Shown here one piece after another: positions 49,302 through 58,432 of a stretch of 64,000 bases of DNA. The notes under the pieces were generated by a model. It worked only from the letters and a program-made list of their open reading frames with translations, was not told the origin of the DNA and made no database searches. Source of the stretch: Halorubellus litoreus (lineage in GTDB: Archaea > Halobacteriota > Halobacteria > Halobacteriales > Natrialbaceae); contig NZ_JAZAQL010000002.1 in assembly GCF_037081675.1 (NCBI RefSeq), positions 1,240,001 through 1,304,000 on the forward strand, read 5' to 3'. Numbering within the stretch: the stretch's first letter is position 1; each line of letters starts with the position of its first letter. A program made the position numbers and the translations under genes.

Positions 49302-51083
49302 CTACGTCTCCTCGACGTGGCGGACGCTGCAGGCTTCGCCGCGCGTCGATTCCACCATGGCGTCGCCGTGCATCTGCGCGCGACCGATGGCGAACGCCTT
49401 CGGCCCTTGGACGACGACCTCGTCGCCCTCGCGGATGTCCGAGTCCGCGTCGACGACGCCGGGCGCGAGCACGCTCCCGTGGGGAACGAACCCGTCGATC
49501 TCGACGCGCTTCGTCGGCACGTCGCTCTCGAGCCAGCGGCGCGCCCCGCGGAGGGTAAAGGAGAGCGTCCCGTAGTTCGGGACCATCGTCGCGAGCTGCG
49601 GTGCGGCGTTCTGGTCGTCGCCCGCCGTCGGCGGTTCGTCCGCGCGAATCTGGAGTTTCGGGTACCGGCTCGTCACCGTGAAGTCGCCGAAGAGGTCGTC
49701 GCCGGCGTCGGCGCCGAACTGGTAGTCCGCGAGCGCGCGGACGGTGTTACGCTGGCGTTCGCGCTTCCCGTACGCGGACTCCCCTTCGAGTGCGGCGGCG
49801 AGGTTCGCGAGGCTCTCGTCCGTGGTGGGGTGGTCGGCGACCGTGAACTCGACGTCGAGGTCGGGGTGGGATTCGAGCGCGCGTTCGACGATGGGGCGGT
49901 AGTCGTCGGGGACGTGCGCGACGACGCGCGGGTAGTCGTTCGCGTCGAGGTACCGGCGGAGGACCTCGGCGACGAACTCGACCTCGCCGGCGGTCCACTC
50001 GCCCGTGACGACGGTGTCGTAGTGCTGGGCGGGGTACGTGAGTTCGAGCTCCTGGGGGACGACGCCGATGGGCGAGGTGATGGACGCGAGGTGCGCGCGG
50101 TACCGGATGACCTCGCGGAACTGGTAGTGACTCTGGGAGTCGCTGTAGGGTTTGGTCGCCGAGCACGGGACGAGGACGAGCGGCGCGTCGAACCGGTTCC
50201 GGTACCGTTCGGTGACGCGCTGCGCGAACCGCTGTATCTCGACGCGGTTGAGGGTGTCCTCGGTCGTCGCGTCCATGTGCGCGTTCCGGTAGACGGGCGT
50301 CCGCTCCTCGAGGTATCCCCACTCCTGGTCGAGTTCGCGGACGAGCGCGGTCAGCCACTGGTCCTGGCGCGCCTGCCCTTCGACGTAGTCGCGGAGGCGG
50401 CCGTCGCGGATGCGGCGGCGGACGCGCGCGAGTTCCGCTTCGAGGACGGCGACGTTGTGGTCGACGCAATCCTGCCGGTCGAACGCCTCGCGGGGTTTGC
50501 GGCAGGCCTCGCACGCACACGGGAGTTCGTCGAGGTCGTCGAGGAAGTGGTTCTCGTCGGTCGTCAGGTACCGGCCCTGGGTGCCGAGCGCGACGGCGCG
50601 GTCGGCGTCGAACAGATCGACGCCGGCGTACGCGAGCACGGCGACGTTCCGCGGTGTCGCCGCACCGGAGAGGTAGACGGCGGCGTCCTCCGGGACGGCG
50701 TCCTTCACGGCGAGGATGGCGTCCTTGAAGCCGCGAGCGTGCCCGAGGAACCCCTGGACGTCGGAGAGCACGTACGCGTCCGCGCCGCTGGCTTCGACGT
50801 GGTTCGAGCTGACGACGGCGGCGCTCGGGTAGTCGACGTCGGGCGCGGTGACGGCGAAGGAGTCGGCGACCTCGTCGGCGGTGCCGGCGGGGAGGCCGCG
50901 GTGGGGCAGGACGGTGAGCGTGCGCTCGTCGCCGTCGGGGACGTCCCGGTGCTCGGGCCACATACCGCCGGCGTTCTCGACGACGTCGTCGACGAGCCCC
51001 GGCGTCGCCACGGGGTCGGAAAGGCGGAGTTCGGCGGCTCTCGCGGCGCCGTCGCGCGAGAGCACCTCGAAGTACTCGGTCAT
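49302..51083 (-). CDS. arcS: Archaeosine synthase ArcS
   Basis: 593 aa from the ATG at 51083. The TGT-like N-terminal domain (about 1-280) has SDVQGFLGHARGFKDAIL and DAAVYLSGAATPRN and a zinc knuckle in CACEACRKPREAFDRQDCVDH. The middle (about 300-420) has PLVLVPCSATKPYSDSQSHY, the ArcS core. A C-terminal PUA domain (about 510-593) carries GSVLAPGVVDADSDIREGDE. The enzyme adds lysine to preQ0 at tRNA G15, the step before RaSEA forms archaeosine. tgtA lies 499 nt upstream, raSEA 5.4 kb away. Confidence 0.93.
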   Translation of the reverse strand: MTEYFEVLSRDGAARAAELRLSDPVATPGLVDDVVENAGGMWPEHRDVPDGDERTLTVLPHRGLPAGTADEVADSFAVTAPDVDYPSAAVVSSNHVEASGADAYVLSDVQGFLGHARGFKDAILAVKDAVPEDAAVYLSGAATPRNVAVLAYAGVDLFDADRAVALGTQGRYLTTDENHFLDDLDELPCACEACRKPREAFDRQDCVDHNVAVLEAELARVRRRIRDGRLRDYVEGQARQDQWLTALVRELDQEWGYLEERTPVYRNAHMDATTEDTLNRVEIQRFAQRVTERYRNRFDAPLVLVPCSATKPYSDSQSHYQFREVIRYRAHLASITSPIGVVPQELELTYPAQHYDTVVTGEWTAGEVEFVAEVLRRYLDANDYPRVVAHVPDDYRPIVERALESHPDLDVEFTVADHPTTDESLANLAAALEGESAYGKRERQRNTVRALADYQFGADAGDDLFGDFTVTSRYPKLQIRADEPPTAGDDQNAAPQLATMVPNYGTLSFTLRGARRWLESDVPTKRVEIDGFVPHGSVLAPGVVDADSDIREGDEVVVQGPKAFAIGRAQMHGDAMVESTRGEACSVRHVEET

Positions 51084-51582
51084 GACGCGTCGTCGGGGCC
51101 GCGCTCCCCTGTATCTTCCCTTCTGCGCGCCCGACGGCCGGCTCGGCCGAGCGGCCGAGCATCGGATGGACAGCGACCACCAGCGAATACCATGAGGTTC
51201 CCTAAATCCTACTTCAGTATCCTCCCAATAATCTCCAAGGGAGTGACGTCGTCGCGTCCCCCGAATGCGTGCTAGATGCCCGGCGCCCAAAAATTAATTA
51301 ACCGGTACGACGTCTTCGGTTGTGGATGCCGAGGTGGGCATCCGTGTCAGAGGCACTCCCTCTTTCACTTCCCCCATTCCCCCCCTTTCGAAGACCCGGG
51401 AGCCAGTGGTTCGCTGATTCTCTCACGAGGTCGTCGCGCGTCCCACGCAGTGGAGCGCCCGCCGGTGAATCCGCGCGTCGTCGACCGCGAGCGCCAGCCG
51501 CCGGTCGCCCGTCGACCAGCGCACGAACGAGCGGTTTCGCGATCCGCGACGAGGAGCGCATCGAGGTTCGCGAGAGGTTCCC
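51084..51582. other. tgtA-arcS intergenic region
   Basis: This 499-nt gap on the archaeosine strand has no credible gene. Positions 51286-51302 are AT-rich (AAAAATTAATTAACC). A short hairpin (GATGCC / GGCATC around a 6-nt loop, near 51325-51343) follows. These could be an arcS promoter region or the end of the tgtA transcript. T/C-rich tracts lie near 51355-51395. Confidence 0.5.
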
Positions 51583-53055
51583 TCAGTGCTCGCGACCGTG
51601 GAGGTTCACGAGCGACACGTCCTCGGGAACCCGCGCCAGTGCGCGCTCCGGCCAGTCGCGGTGCGCGAGCGTGAACGCGGCGTCACTGCCCGCACAGAGC
51701 GCTGCGACGCCGTCCGCGGCCGCGTCGAACGCCGCCCCGTCCAGCCGCTCGGGAACCTCCGCGGTCAACGGGTACGTGTTCCGGAGCGCGCGCGGGAACG
51801 GCCCGAACGGCGGTTCCACGGTCCACGATTCGTCGAAGTCGTCGTCGTTGTCGCCCTCGGTGAGGAGCACGTCGCCCTCGGGCGCGAGCCGGTCGAGGCG
51901 CTCGTGGTGCCGGACGACCTCCGGGCGACGCGCGCTCTCCCCGGAGAGGTAGAAGAACGTGTCCTTGGACGCCGAATCCGTGCGTTCGAGCTGCTCGGCG
52001 TGGTCGAGCGCCGCGCGATACCCGTCGAGCATCGCCGGGTGCGCACGGGCGCGCGCCTCGACGAGTTCCATGAGCGACCCGGTCCGGATGGCCTGGCGGA
52101 CCCTCCGCATCTCCGCGAACGACACGTGGAGGTTGTGCGCCGCGAGCTCGTCGCCGCGCTCGCGCTCGCCGAGCGCGCGCAGTTCCGCGGGCGTGTGCTC
52201 GCTACACACCGGGCACGGGCACGGGAGGTGCTCGAGGTCGTCGAGGTGCTTCGTGCCTCGCACCGTCAGATAGCGGTCGTCGCGAGCGTAGAGCGCGTAC
52301 GCCGCGGAGTCGAAGAGGTCGCAGCCCATCGCCGCGGCGAGCGCGAACATCATCGGGTGCCCGGCGCCGAACAGGTGCACGGGACAGTCCTGGTCGAGGC
52401 CGCGTTTCGCCGCGGCGACGACGTCCACCATGTCCCCGTACCGGTAGTCGTTCATCAGCGGGACGACCGCGCCCACGGGGAACACGTCCAGGTCCGTACT
52501 CGCCGCGTGGCGTCCGGCTTCCTCGCGGAGGTCCGCGTGCGTCGACCCCTGCACGGGCGCGTTCACGAGCATGTCGCCGACGTCGACGCCCTCCGCGATA
52601 CCGAGCCGCTCCTGGGTCGTCCGGAGTTCCTCGGCGGCTTGCTCGCGGCTCGCGTCCGGCGGCGTCGGGATGTCCACGGGCGTCCCGACGTCGCTCCCGA
52701 TGTCGTACTGGAACTGGAGTATCTCCTCGGTCGTCACGTCGATGTCGCCGTACTCCGCGAGCTGGAAGCTCCCGGAGTCCGTCATGATGGCGCCGTGGAA
52801 GTCCAGCAGGTCGTGCAGCCCCTGGTCGAGCGCGTCCTCGCGCAGGCCGTCGCTCGTCTTGATGATGTAGCTGTTCGTGATGAGGATCTGCGCGCCGAAC
52901 TCCGTCTCCATCCGGCGCGGCTCCAGGGTCTGGATGTTCGGGTTGACGACGGGGAGGAGCGCGGGCGTCTCCACCGTGACGCCGGCGCGCGGGACGTCGA
53001 GTCGACCGACGCGGCCCGCGCCGTCCCAGTCGCGCGCCTCGAAGTGGTCTCTCAT
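51583..53055 (-). CDS. tgtA: tRNA-guanine(15) transglycosylase TgtA
   Basis: 490 aa from the ATG at 53055 (MRDHFEARDWDGAGRVGRLD). The TGT barrel carries the catalytic Asp in GAIMTDSGSFQL (about 89-100). The zinc site is CPCPVC with a later H (about 276-306), the TGT signature. It exchanges guanine-15 in tRNA for preQ0 in archaeosine formation. The protein ends without a PUA domain, which is present in ArcS instead, as in other archaea with split transglycosylases. Confidence 0.95.
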   Translation of the reverse strand: MRDHFEARDWDGAGRVGRLDVPRAGVTVETPALLPVVNPNIQTLEPRRMETEFGAQILITNSYIIKTSDGLREDALDQGLHDLLDFHGAIMTDSGSFQLAEYGDIDVTTEEILQFQYDIGSDVGTPVDIPTPPDASREQAAEELRTTQERLGIAEGVDVGDMLVNAPVQGSTHADLREEAGRHAASTDLDVFPVGAVVPLMNDYRYGDMVDVVAAAKRGLDQDCPVHLFGAGHPMMFALAAAMGCDLFDSAAYALYARDDRYLTVRGTKHLDDLEHLPCPCPVCSEHTPAELRALGERERGDELAAHNLHVSFAEMRRVRQAIRTGSLMELVEARARAHPAMLDGYRAALDHAEQLERTDSASKDTFFYLSGESARRPEVVRHHERLDRLAPEGDVLLTEGDNDDDFDESWTVEPPFGPFPRALRNTYPLTAEVPERLDGAAFDAAADGVAALCAGSDAAFTLAHRDWPERALARVPEDVSLVNLHGREH

Positions 53056-53147
53056 TGCTCCGCGGTTCGCCCCTCGCGTCGGTAAGGGTGTCGTCTTCGC
53101 CGCCGCGGTCCGTCCAACCCGTCACAGCGGCCGTCGCCCGGGGGGCG

Positions 53148-53312
53148 TCAGGCCGATTCGCGCCGCGAGAGCACGACCGCGGCGACGACCGCGGCGAGCG
53201 CCACCGCGACGACGACGGTGCCGACGACGCCATCGAAGACGAGCGTGCCGTACGCGACGAAGACGAGTGCGGCGACGACGACCCCCGCGACCGATGCGTT
53301 AGCTGCCTTCAC
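53148..53312 (-). CDS. Small two-helix membrane protein
   Basis: 54 aa from a GTG at 53312, read on the minus strand to TGA at 53148-53150. Two hydrophobic segments (SVAGVVVAALVFVAYGTLVF and TVVVAVALAAVVAAVVL) and a basic end (SRRESA). Coding is plausible because the frame is open and hydrophobic throughout, but it is weakly supported. It sits between tgtA and the CPBP gene on the same strand. Confidence 0.5.
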   Translation of the reverse strand: MKAANASVAGVVVAALVFVAYGTLVFDGVVGTVVVAVALAAVVAAVVLSRRESA

Positions 53313-53396
53313 ACTCGCGAGTAGGCGCTCTGCGAGCGTAGTCGTTCTGGTGGCGGCCAGTGGCGTCGTCCCGATGCCGAAGGGTCGTGGTGGCGC

Positions 53397-54416
53397 TCAG
53401 AGCAGTATCGCGATCACGTCGAGGACCGCAGCGGCGCCGTCGGACCCCGCGCTCTCGGGCGCGAACTGGAGCGCGAGGTACGATAGCGCCAACAGCACCG
53501 AGTTGTAGAGCCCGTGCACGAGCGCGTTCACGACGATGTTCTTCCCGTACTCGTAGATCGCGCCGAAGACGAGCGACGGGAAGAACAGGATGCCGATGGT
53601 CGTCGCGACCGCGGAGAGGTCGCCGATGAGCGCGACGAAGTGGATGCTCGCGAACAGCGCGCCGCCGAGGACGATGGCGACCGGCGCGGACGTTCGCTCG
53701 CGGATGCGGCGCTGGACGACCCCGCGGAACAGGAGTTCCTCGCACGGGCCGACGACGAGGAGCATGACGGGGATGAGGAGGAGGAGCGACGTCGGGTCGC
53801 TCTGGGCCTGCGACGTCGTCGCGTTCTGCGCGGGCTGGAGTTCGAGGAGCGTGACCGCGATGCTCGCCGAGAGCGACAGGGCGAGCGTGGCGAGCAGGCC
53901 GCCGACGACGAGCACGAGCCCCTTGACGTCGGGGACCGCGACGCCGAGGTTCGAGATCGGTTCGTTCCGCCAGCGCAGGTACGCGTAGACGCCGACCGCG
54001 AACCCCGCCTGGGTGCCGGTCAGGGAGACGATGAGCGTCGGCGTGGACGTCACCTCGAACCCGGCGAGGAGCATCACGAGGCCGGTGCCGAGCGCCAGGA
54101 CGAGTGCGACGACGAGCGACAGGACGATGACGCCGACGGCTTCGCCGAACGCTCGCAGGAACCCGCCCGTGCCGACGCCGGTCTCCCAGGGCGCGAGCGT
54201 GCTGTCGGCGCCAGCCTCGACGCGCCCGCCGGTGGCGTCGGCGCTGCCGTCGCGTCCCGGGTCGTTCTCGCGGAGGCTCGCGGGGTCGTTCCACTCGTCG
54301 CCGTCGTCGGTCCAGCCGGTGTCCTCGCCGAGTTCGGGCTCCGCGCCGTCGTCGGTTCCGCGGTCGTCGCCCCACTCGCGCTCCGTGCCGTCGTCGGACC
54401 CGCGGTCGTCGCTCAC
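53397..54416 (-). CDS. CPBP-family intramembrane metalloprotease
   Basis: 339 aa from the ATG at 54416. About 85 acidic, low-complexity residues precede eight transmembrane helices. PCEELLFRGVVQRRIRE near 227-243 is the EExxxR motif of the CPBP/Abi family; FASIHFVAL and NALVHGLYN hold the expected downstream His residues. In eukaryotes the family matures CAAX proteins; archaeal substrates are not known. It overlaps the upstream Nudix gene by 4 nt (ATGA), so the two form one unit. Confidence 0.9.
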   Translation of the reverse strand: MSDDRGSDDGTEREWGDDRGTDDGAEPELGEDTGWTDDGDEWNDPASLRENDPGRDGSADATGGRVEAGADSTLAPWETGVGTGGFLRAFGEAVGVIVLSLVVALVLALGTGLVMLLAGFEVTSTPTLIVSLTGTQAGFAVGVYAYLRWRNEPISNLGVAVPDVKGLVLVVGGLLATLALSLSASIAVTLLELQPAQNATTSQAQSDPTSLLLLIPVMLLVVGPCEELLFRGVVQRRIRERTSAPVAIVLGGALFASIHFVALIGDLSAVATTIGILFFPSLVFGAIYEYGKNIVVNALVHGLYNSVLLALSYLALQFAPESAGSDGAAAVLDVIAILL

Positions 54417-55129
54417 GCTCCATCACCACCCTGGGTCGCGGGAGCGTTCGCGTCGACGACGTCGGCCGCCTCGCCGGCAGCCGGCTCCGCGCCGCCGGTC
54501 GCGTCGTGGGCGTCGCCGAGTGCGCGTTCGAGCGCGTACCGCGTGACGGCGACGTGCGTCCGACCGTCCCGTATCCGGCCGTCGCGGACCGCGGCGAGGA
54601 GGTCGCTGAACCCGGTGGTGTCCACGCGGATGCTCTCGTTGAAGTCGAGTTCCTGCTCGCCAGCCGGCTCGCAGCCGGTGGCGACGTAGACGTGATGCAC
54701 CGAGTCCAGGAGACCGTTCGCGGGCTCGACCGTGCAGAGGTGCGAGACGTCGCCGGCCTCGTACCCGGTCTCCTCGCGGAGTTCGCGGCGAGCGGCGACC
54801 GCGAGGTCGTCGTCGTCCGGTTCGATGCTGCCCGCTGGGAGTCCGCGGTTCACGCGAGAGACGGCCTGCCGCCACTCCTCGATGACGACGACCTCGCCGG
54901 CGTCGAGCGCGCCGAGGTCGCCGTCCTCCGTGCTGGCGTCGTCGCCGTCGCTCGCGTTCGCAGCGAACGGGAGGACGACGACCGCTTCGGGTTCGGTCAG
55001 GTAATCGAAGTCCGTGTCGGTGCCGTCGGGGAGCCGGACGTCCTGATGGACGACCTCGAACCCGGGGCACGCGTACGCGACGTCGCTGGCGCGGGTCTCC
55101 CACGCCAGCGGGTCGGCGTCGTCTGTCAT
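54413..55129 (-). CDS. Nudix hydrolase
   Basis: 238 aa from the ATG at 55129. The Nudix box is GSIEPDDDDLAVAARRELRE followed by ETGYE, close to the consensus with an Asp where the first Glu is usual and one extra residue in the loop. The surrounding GLPAG and YVATGCEPAGEQELDF resemble ADP-ribose-type Nudix proteins. These hydrolyse nucleoside diphosphates linked to another group. Its TGA overlaps the CPBP ATG; a triple-hairpin element lies upstream. Confidence 0.88.
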   Translation of the reverse strand: MTDDADPLAWETRASDVAYACPGFEVVHQDVRLPDGTDTDFDYLTEPEAVVVLPFAANASDGDDASTEDGDLGALDAGEVVVIEEWRQAVSRVNRGLPAGSIEPDDDDLAVAARRELREETGYEAGDVSHLCTVEPANGLLDSVHHVYVATGCEPAGEQELDFNESIRVDTTGFSDLLAAVRDGRIRDGRTHVAVTRYALERALGDAHDATGGAEPAAGEAADVVDANAPATQGGDGA

Positions 55130-55174
55130 ACCCGGGCGTTCGACCCGGTGGCCCTTACGAGTTGAGGTCAACAA

Positions 55175-55298
55175 CCTTTTTTCTGCGGAGGGTGCGCCAC
55201 AGGCGCACCCCCGTCCACGGGCGACTTCTGGTCGCCCGTGGGGCAGCGAGACGGCTTGCCGTCTCGCCGGGCTTGAAAAAACGTTGCTGGAAAAAAGG
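55175..55298. other. Three consecutive perfect hairpins enclosed by a 9-bp inverted repeat
   Basis: CCTTTTTTC (55175-55183) and GAAAAAAGG (55290-55298) enclose three perfect stems: 9 bp with an ACA loop (55190-55210), 11 bp with a TTCTG loop (55215-55241), and 10 bp with a TT loop (55246-55267). Runs of six T occur on both strands. It could be a bidirectional terminator, a structured RNA, or a non-autonomous mobile element. It starts 46 nt upstream of the Nudix ATG. Confidence 0.85.
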
Positions 55299-55493
55299 CC
55301 GAGCGACTCGCTCGCTTCGCTCGCTCGCGCTCGGTGAGTGCGCTGGACGACACCGCGACCGCACCGCGACCGCCACCGCACCGCGCCTGCCCTCCCCCTG
55401 CTCGCAGCACGCGCCGGCGGCGCGCGCTGCTCGCGGCCCGGGTCGTCCGTCGAATCGAGCGTTCGAGGGACACCCACCACGAAGCCACGCGGA

Positions 55494-55514
55494 GGTTTAC
55501 GTCTCACGTAAACC
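55494..55514. repeat. 21-nt palindrome, copy 2
   Basis: Half-sites GGTTTACGT (55494-55502) and ACGTAAACC (55506-55514) flank CTC; this is the reverse complement of copy 1 at 12568-12588. It lies about 56 nt after the stop of the 55570 hydrolase gene. Confidence 0.85.
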
Positions 55515-55569
55515 CGAGTGGGTCGTGGCACGGTCGCGCTGCGGAGTCACGCCGCGTCGCGGTGCGGAG

Positions 55570-56481
55570 TCATGCCGCGTCGAGGTGCGCGAGGAGTGCG
55601 TCGTTCACGCGGTCGGCAGCGTCAATCTGGACCCAGTGGCTGGCGTCCGGGATGCGTTCGACGGTGAGGTCGGGAATCCACTCGTCGAGGCCGTCCGCGT
55701 TCGCGGGGACGAGCGCCTCGTCGTCGAGCCCCCAGCAGACGAGCGTCGGCGCCTCCACGCGCCCGTCGGGCATCGGGATGCGCGCGGACGCGAACGGGAG
55801 TTCGTCCCTGGCGCCCTCGCGGATGAACGACCGATAGTAGTTCACGGTGGCGGTCGCCGCGCCGGGTTGCAGGAACGCCTCGCGGTAATGTTTGGTCTCC
55901 TCGCGCGGCATCGACCCCGCGAACAGCCGCCCGATCGCTTCGGCGTCGTCCCGCCCCAGCCCGAACTCGGGGAGGGCGGGGAGCTGGAACGCGAACATGT
56001 ACCACGAGCGCCTGAGTTGCGCGGGCGTACGCAGGAGCTCGCGGAACCGCTCGGGATGGGGCGCGTTCAGGATGGCGAGCCGGCCGACGACGTCGGGCTC
56101 GCGGATGGCGACCGACCACGCGACCGCGCCACCCCAGTCGTGGCCGACGACGTGCGCCGTTCCCGAAGCCGAGTAGTGCTCGACGAGTCCGACGACGTCC
56201 CCGACGAGCAGGTCGATGCGATACTGGTCGATACCGCGCGGTTTCTCGCTCTCGTTGTACCCGCGCATGTCCGGGATGACGACGCGATACCCCGCGTCCA
56301 CGAGTGCGGGAATCTGCTCGCGCCACGAGTACCAGAACTCCGGGAACCCGTGGAGCAAGACGACCACGTCGCCGTCCTCGGGGCCGGCGGTGACCACGTG
56401 GAGGCGGACGCCGTTCACCGCGACGTGCTCGCGTTCGAGGTCGGCATCGACGTTCGCGGCGAGCGTCTCGAAGTCCGTCAT
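55570..56481 (-). CDS. Alpha/beta hydrolase, epoxide-hydrolase-like
   Basis: 303 aa from the ATG at 56481. The oxyanion HGFPEFWYSW (HGxP) near 44-53, the nucleophile Asp in VVGHDWGGAVAWSV (about 111-124), and the C-terminal DASHWVQ His near 285 form an epoxide hydrolase/haloalkane dehalogenase-type triad. Cap residues YYRSFI also fit. The protein hydrolyses a carbon-oxygen (or carbon-halogen) bond; the substrate is unknown. It follows the ABC operon on the same strand, 35 nt downstream. Confidence 0.9.
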   Translation of the reverse strand: MTDFETLAANVDADLEREHVAVNGVRLHVVTAGPEDGDVVVLLHGFPEFWYSWREQIPALVDAGYRVVIPDMRGYNESEKPRGIDQYRIDLLVGDVVGLVEHYSASGTAHVVGHDWGGAVAWSVAIREPDVVGRLAILNAPHPERFRELLRTPAQLRRSWYMFAFQLPALPEFGLGRDDAEAIGRLFAGSMPREETKHYREAFLQPGAATATVNYYRSFIREGARDELPFASARIPMPDGRVEAPTLVCWGLDDEALVPANADGLDEWIPDLTVERIPDASHWVQIDAADRVNDALLAHLDAA

Positions 56482-56516
56482 AGCGGAGGATTCGGGCGCC
56501 GGCGGTGTAACTCCTC

Positions 56517-57326
56517 TCACTCCGTCAGTCCGTACCCGCGTTTGACGAGCGCGACGTCGATGGCGAACACGACCGCGGTCGCACCGGCGAGCACGCCCAG
56601 GGAGAGCCACGGGTCGAGGACGTTGACGTCGAGGAACCCGTAGCGGACGGCGTCGACCGTGAACACCATCGGGTTGAGGAAGCTCAGGGTGTACGCGAGG
56701 CCGTCGAGGGCGTCGAGCGGGTAGAAGACGCCGCCGAAGAAGACGAGCGGGCGGATGAGGAACTGGTTGAGGACGGTGAGGTAGTCGAAGTCGCGCGCCC
56801 AGAGGCCGCCGACGACGCCGATGCACGCGAACAGCGCGGCGACGAGCGTCAGCGCGACCGCGAGGTAGAGCGGGTGCGCGATGGAGACGAGGTCGTACGC
56901 GGGGTGGGCGACCGTGAACGCGACGCCGACTATCGCGATGATGATGCCGACGAGGACGCCGCGGAGCGTGCTGGCGGCGACGTACGCGAACGTCGTCTGC
57001 CCGTAACTCAGTGGGCTCGTGAGGACCTCGTGGATGTACTCGTTCCAGCGGCCGTGGAATATCGAGAAGGAGGCGTTCTCGAAGCCGTTCGAGACGGCGC
57101 CGAGGACGACGAGGCCGGGGAGGACGAAGAGGATGTAGGGGATGCCGTCGCCGTAGCTCCCGATGCGTTCGCCGAGGATGACGCCGAACACCGCGAAGTA
57201 CAGGACGTTGTTGATGAACGGCGGCAGGAACGTGTTCCGCGGGCGGCGGACGTACCGGAGTATCTCGCGGCGGACGAGCGTGACCGTGCCCGTGGAGACG
57301 CCCGGGATGCTCGAAGCGACGCTCAT
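56517..57326 (-). CDS. ABC-2-type transporter permease
   Basis: 269 aa from the ATG at 57326. Six transmembrane helices. TGTVTLVRREILRYVRRPRN, then FINNVLYFAVFGVILGERIG, and EVLTSPLSYGQTTFAYVAAS, with IRPLVFFGGVFYPLDALD near the end, is the ABC-2 drug/lipid exporter pattern. It overlaps the ATPase gene by 4 nt (ATGA, 57323-57326). Substrate unknown; probably an exporter. Confidence 0.92.
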   Translation of the reverse strand: MSVASSIPGVSTGTVTLVRREILRYVRRPRNTFLPPFINNVLYFAVFGVILGERIGSYGDGIPYILFVLPGLVVLGAVSNGFENASFSIFHGRWNEYIHEVLTSPLSYGQTTFAYVAASTLRGVLVGIIIAIVGVAFTVAHPAYDLVSIAHPLYLAVALTLVAALFACIGVVGGLWARDFDYLTVLNQFLIRPLVFFGGVFYPLDALDGLAYTLSFLNPMVFTVDAVRYGFLDVNVLDPWLSLGVLAGATAVVFAIDVALVKRGYGLTE

Positions 57327-58348
57327 ACCTGGGACACCTCCGCTTCGGCGGGGGACTCGTCGTCGCCCGCGTCGTGGCCGCCAGCGTCGCCGTTGCCAGC
57401 GTCGCCGTCGTCGCGCGCGGTGCTCGCGTCGTCGCCGGTCATCTGGACGAAGATCTCCTCCAGACTGGTGCGGGAGACGTCGAGGTCGACGACCTGGTGG
57501 CCGGCGGCCTGAAGGGCGGTGACGACGTCCGCGACCGCGCGCCCGCCGTCCTCGACGCGGACCGTGAGTCGGTCGGCTTCGACCGCGGCGTCCAGCACCG
57601 CGTCGAGGTCGAACGCGGGCACCTCGCTCGGTTCGTCGGCGAGCGTTATCGTGATGGTGTCCGTGCCCCTGCTCATGAGGTCCTCGGGGGTGGCGACGTC
57701 GAGCACGGTCCCCTCGTCCATGACGGCGACGCGGTCGCAGAGGCGCTCGGCCTCCTCGATGTAGTGCGTCGTCAGGAGCACGGTCGTCCCGTTCGCGTTG
57801 AGGTCGCGGACGACGTTCCAGAGGTCGCGGCGGAGCTGGACGTCGACGCCCGCGGTCGGCTCGTCGAGGATGAGGAGGTCCGGGTCGGTGACGAGCGCGC
57901 GAGCGAGCAGGAGCCGGCGCTTCATCCCGCCGGAGAGCCAGTCGAAGCGCTCGTCGCGCTTGTCGTAGATACCCACTCGTTTCAGGGCCGCGTCCGCCCG
58001 GCGCTCGGCCTCCTTCGGGGGGATGCCGTGATACCCGGCCTTGTGCTCCAGCACTTCGCGGATGGGGAAGAAGCGGTCGACGTTGAACTCCTGGGGCGCG
58101 AGCCCGATGGCGTTCCGGGCGTCGCGGTAGTCGTCGACGACGTCGTACCCGAACACCTCGGCGTGCCCGCTCGTCTTCCGCGTGAGGCCGACGAGTATCT
58201 CGATGAACGTCGTCTTCCCCGCGCCGTTCGGCCCGAGGAGGCCGAAGAACTCGCCGTCCTCGACGCGGAGGTCGAGGCCGTCGAGCGCGCGGAGGTCGCC
58301 GTACTCCTTCACGAGGTCGGAGACCTCGATGGCGGCGGTATCGGTCAT
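57323..58348 (-). CDS. ABC transporter ATP-binding protein (ABC-2 exporter)
   Basis: 341 aa from the ATG at 58348. Walker A GPNGAGKT (about 39-46), Q-loop in GLAPQEFNVD, ABC signature WLSGGMKRRLLLARAL, Walker B LLILDEPTAGVD, and the switch His in LTTHYIEEAERLCDR. The C-terminal domain (about 230-310) is the usual DrrA/exporter type ending SLEEIFVQMTGDD. The acidic Gly/Asp-rich tail is halophilic. It forms a half-transporter with the permease at 56517-57326. Confidence 0.94.
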   Translation of the reverse strand: MTDTAAIEVSDLVKEYGDLRALDGLDLRVEDGEFFGLLGPNGAGKTTFIEILVGLTRKTSGHAEVFGYDVVDDYRDARNAIGLAPQEFNVDRFFPIREVLEHKAGYHGIPPKEAERRADAALKRVGIYDKRDERFDWLSGGMKRRLLLARALVTDPDLLILDEPTAGVDVQLRRDLWNVVRDLNANGTTVLLTTHYIEEAERLCDRVAVMDEGTVLDVATPEDLMSRGTDTITITLADEPSEVPAFDLDAVLDAAVEADRLTVRVEDGGRAVADVVTALQAAGHQVVDLDVSRTSLEEIFVQMTGDDASTARDDGDAGNGDAGGHDAGDDESPAEAEVSQV

Positions 58349-58432
58349 TAGCGGATTCAGTCTGTTCGCGGCCTAAAGACCCTCGGAACTGGATGCGACA
58401 CTGTCGCACCCGCCAGCCGGCAGGTGAGAGTG

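Larger units (their letters stand above)
55130..55569. other. Intergenic region between hydrolase end and Nudix start
   Basis: This 440-nt gap has no credible gene. It holds the triple-hairpin element (55175-55298), a GTTGA-GG-TCAAC inverted repeat (55161-55172), a Ser/Glu/Arg-rich low-complexity stretch just after it, and a second copy of the 21-nt palindrome (55494-55514). It separates the 3' end of the 55570 gene from the Nudix start, so both termination and a promoter are expected here. Confidence 0.6.

Noticed and set aside
55155..55376. Small Arg-rich open frame across the triple hairpin
   Set aside because: The frame runs through perfect inverted repeats and low-complexity sequence; composition is non-coding.
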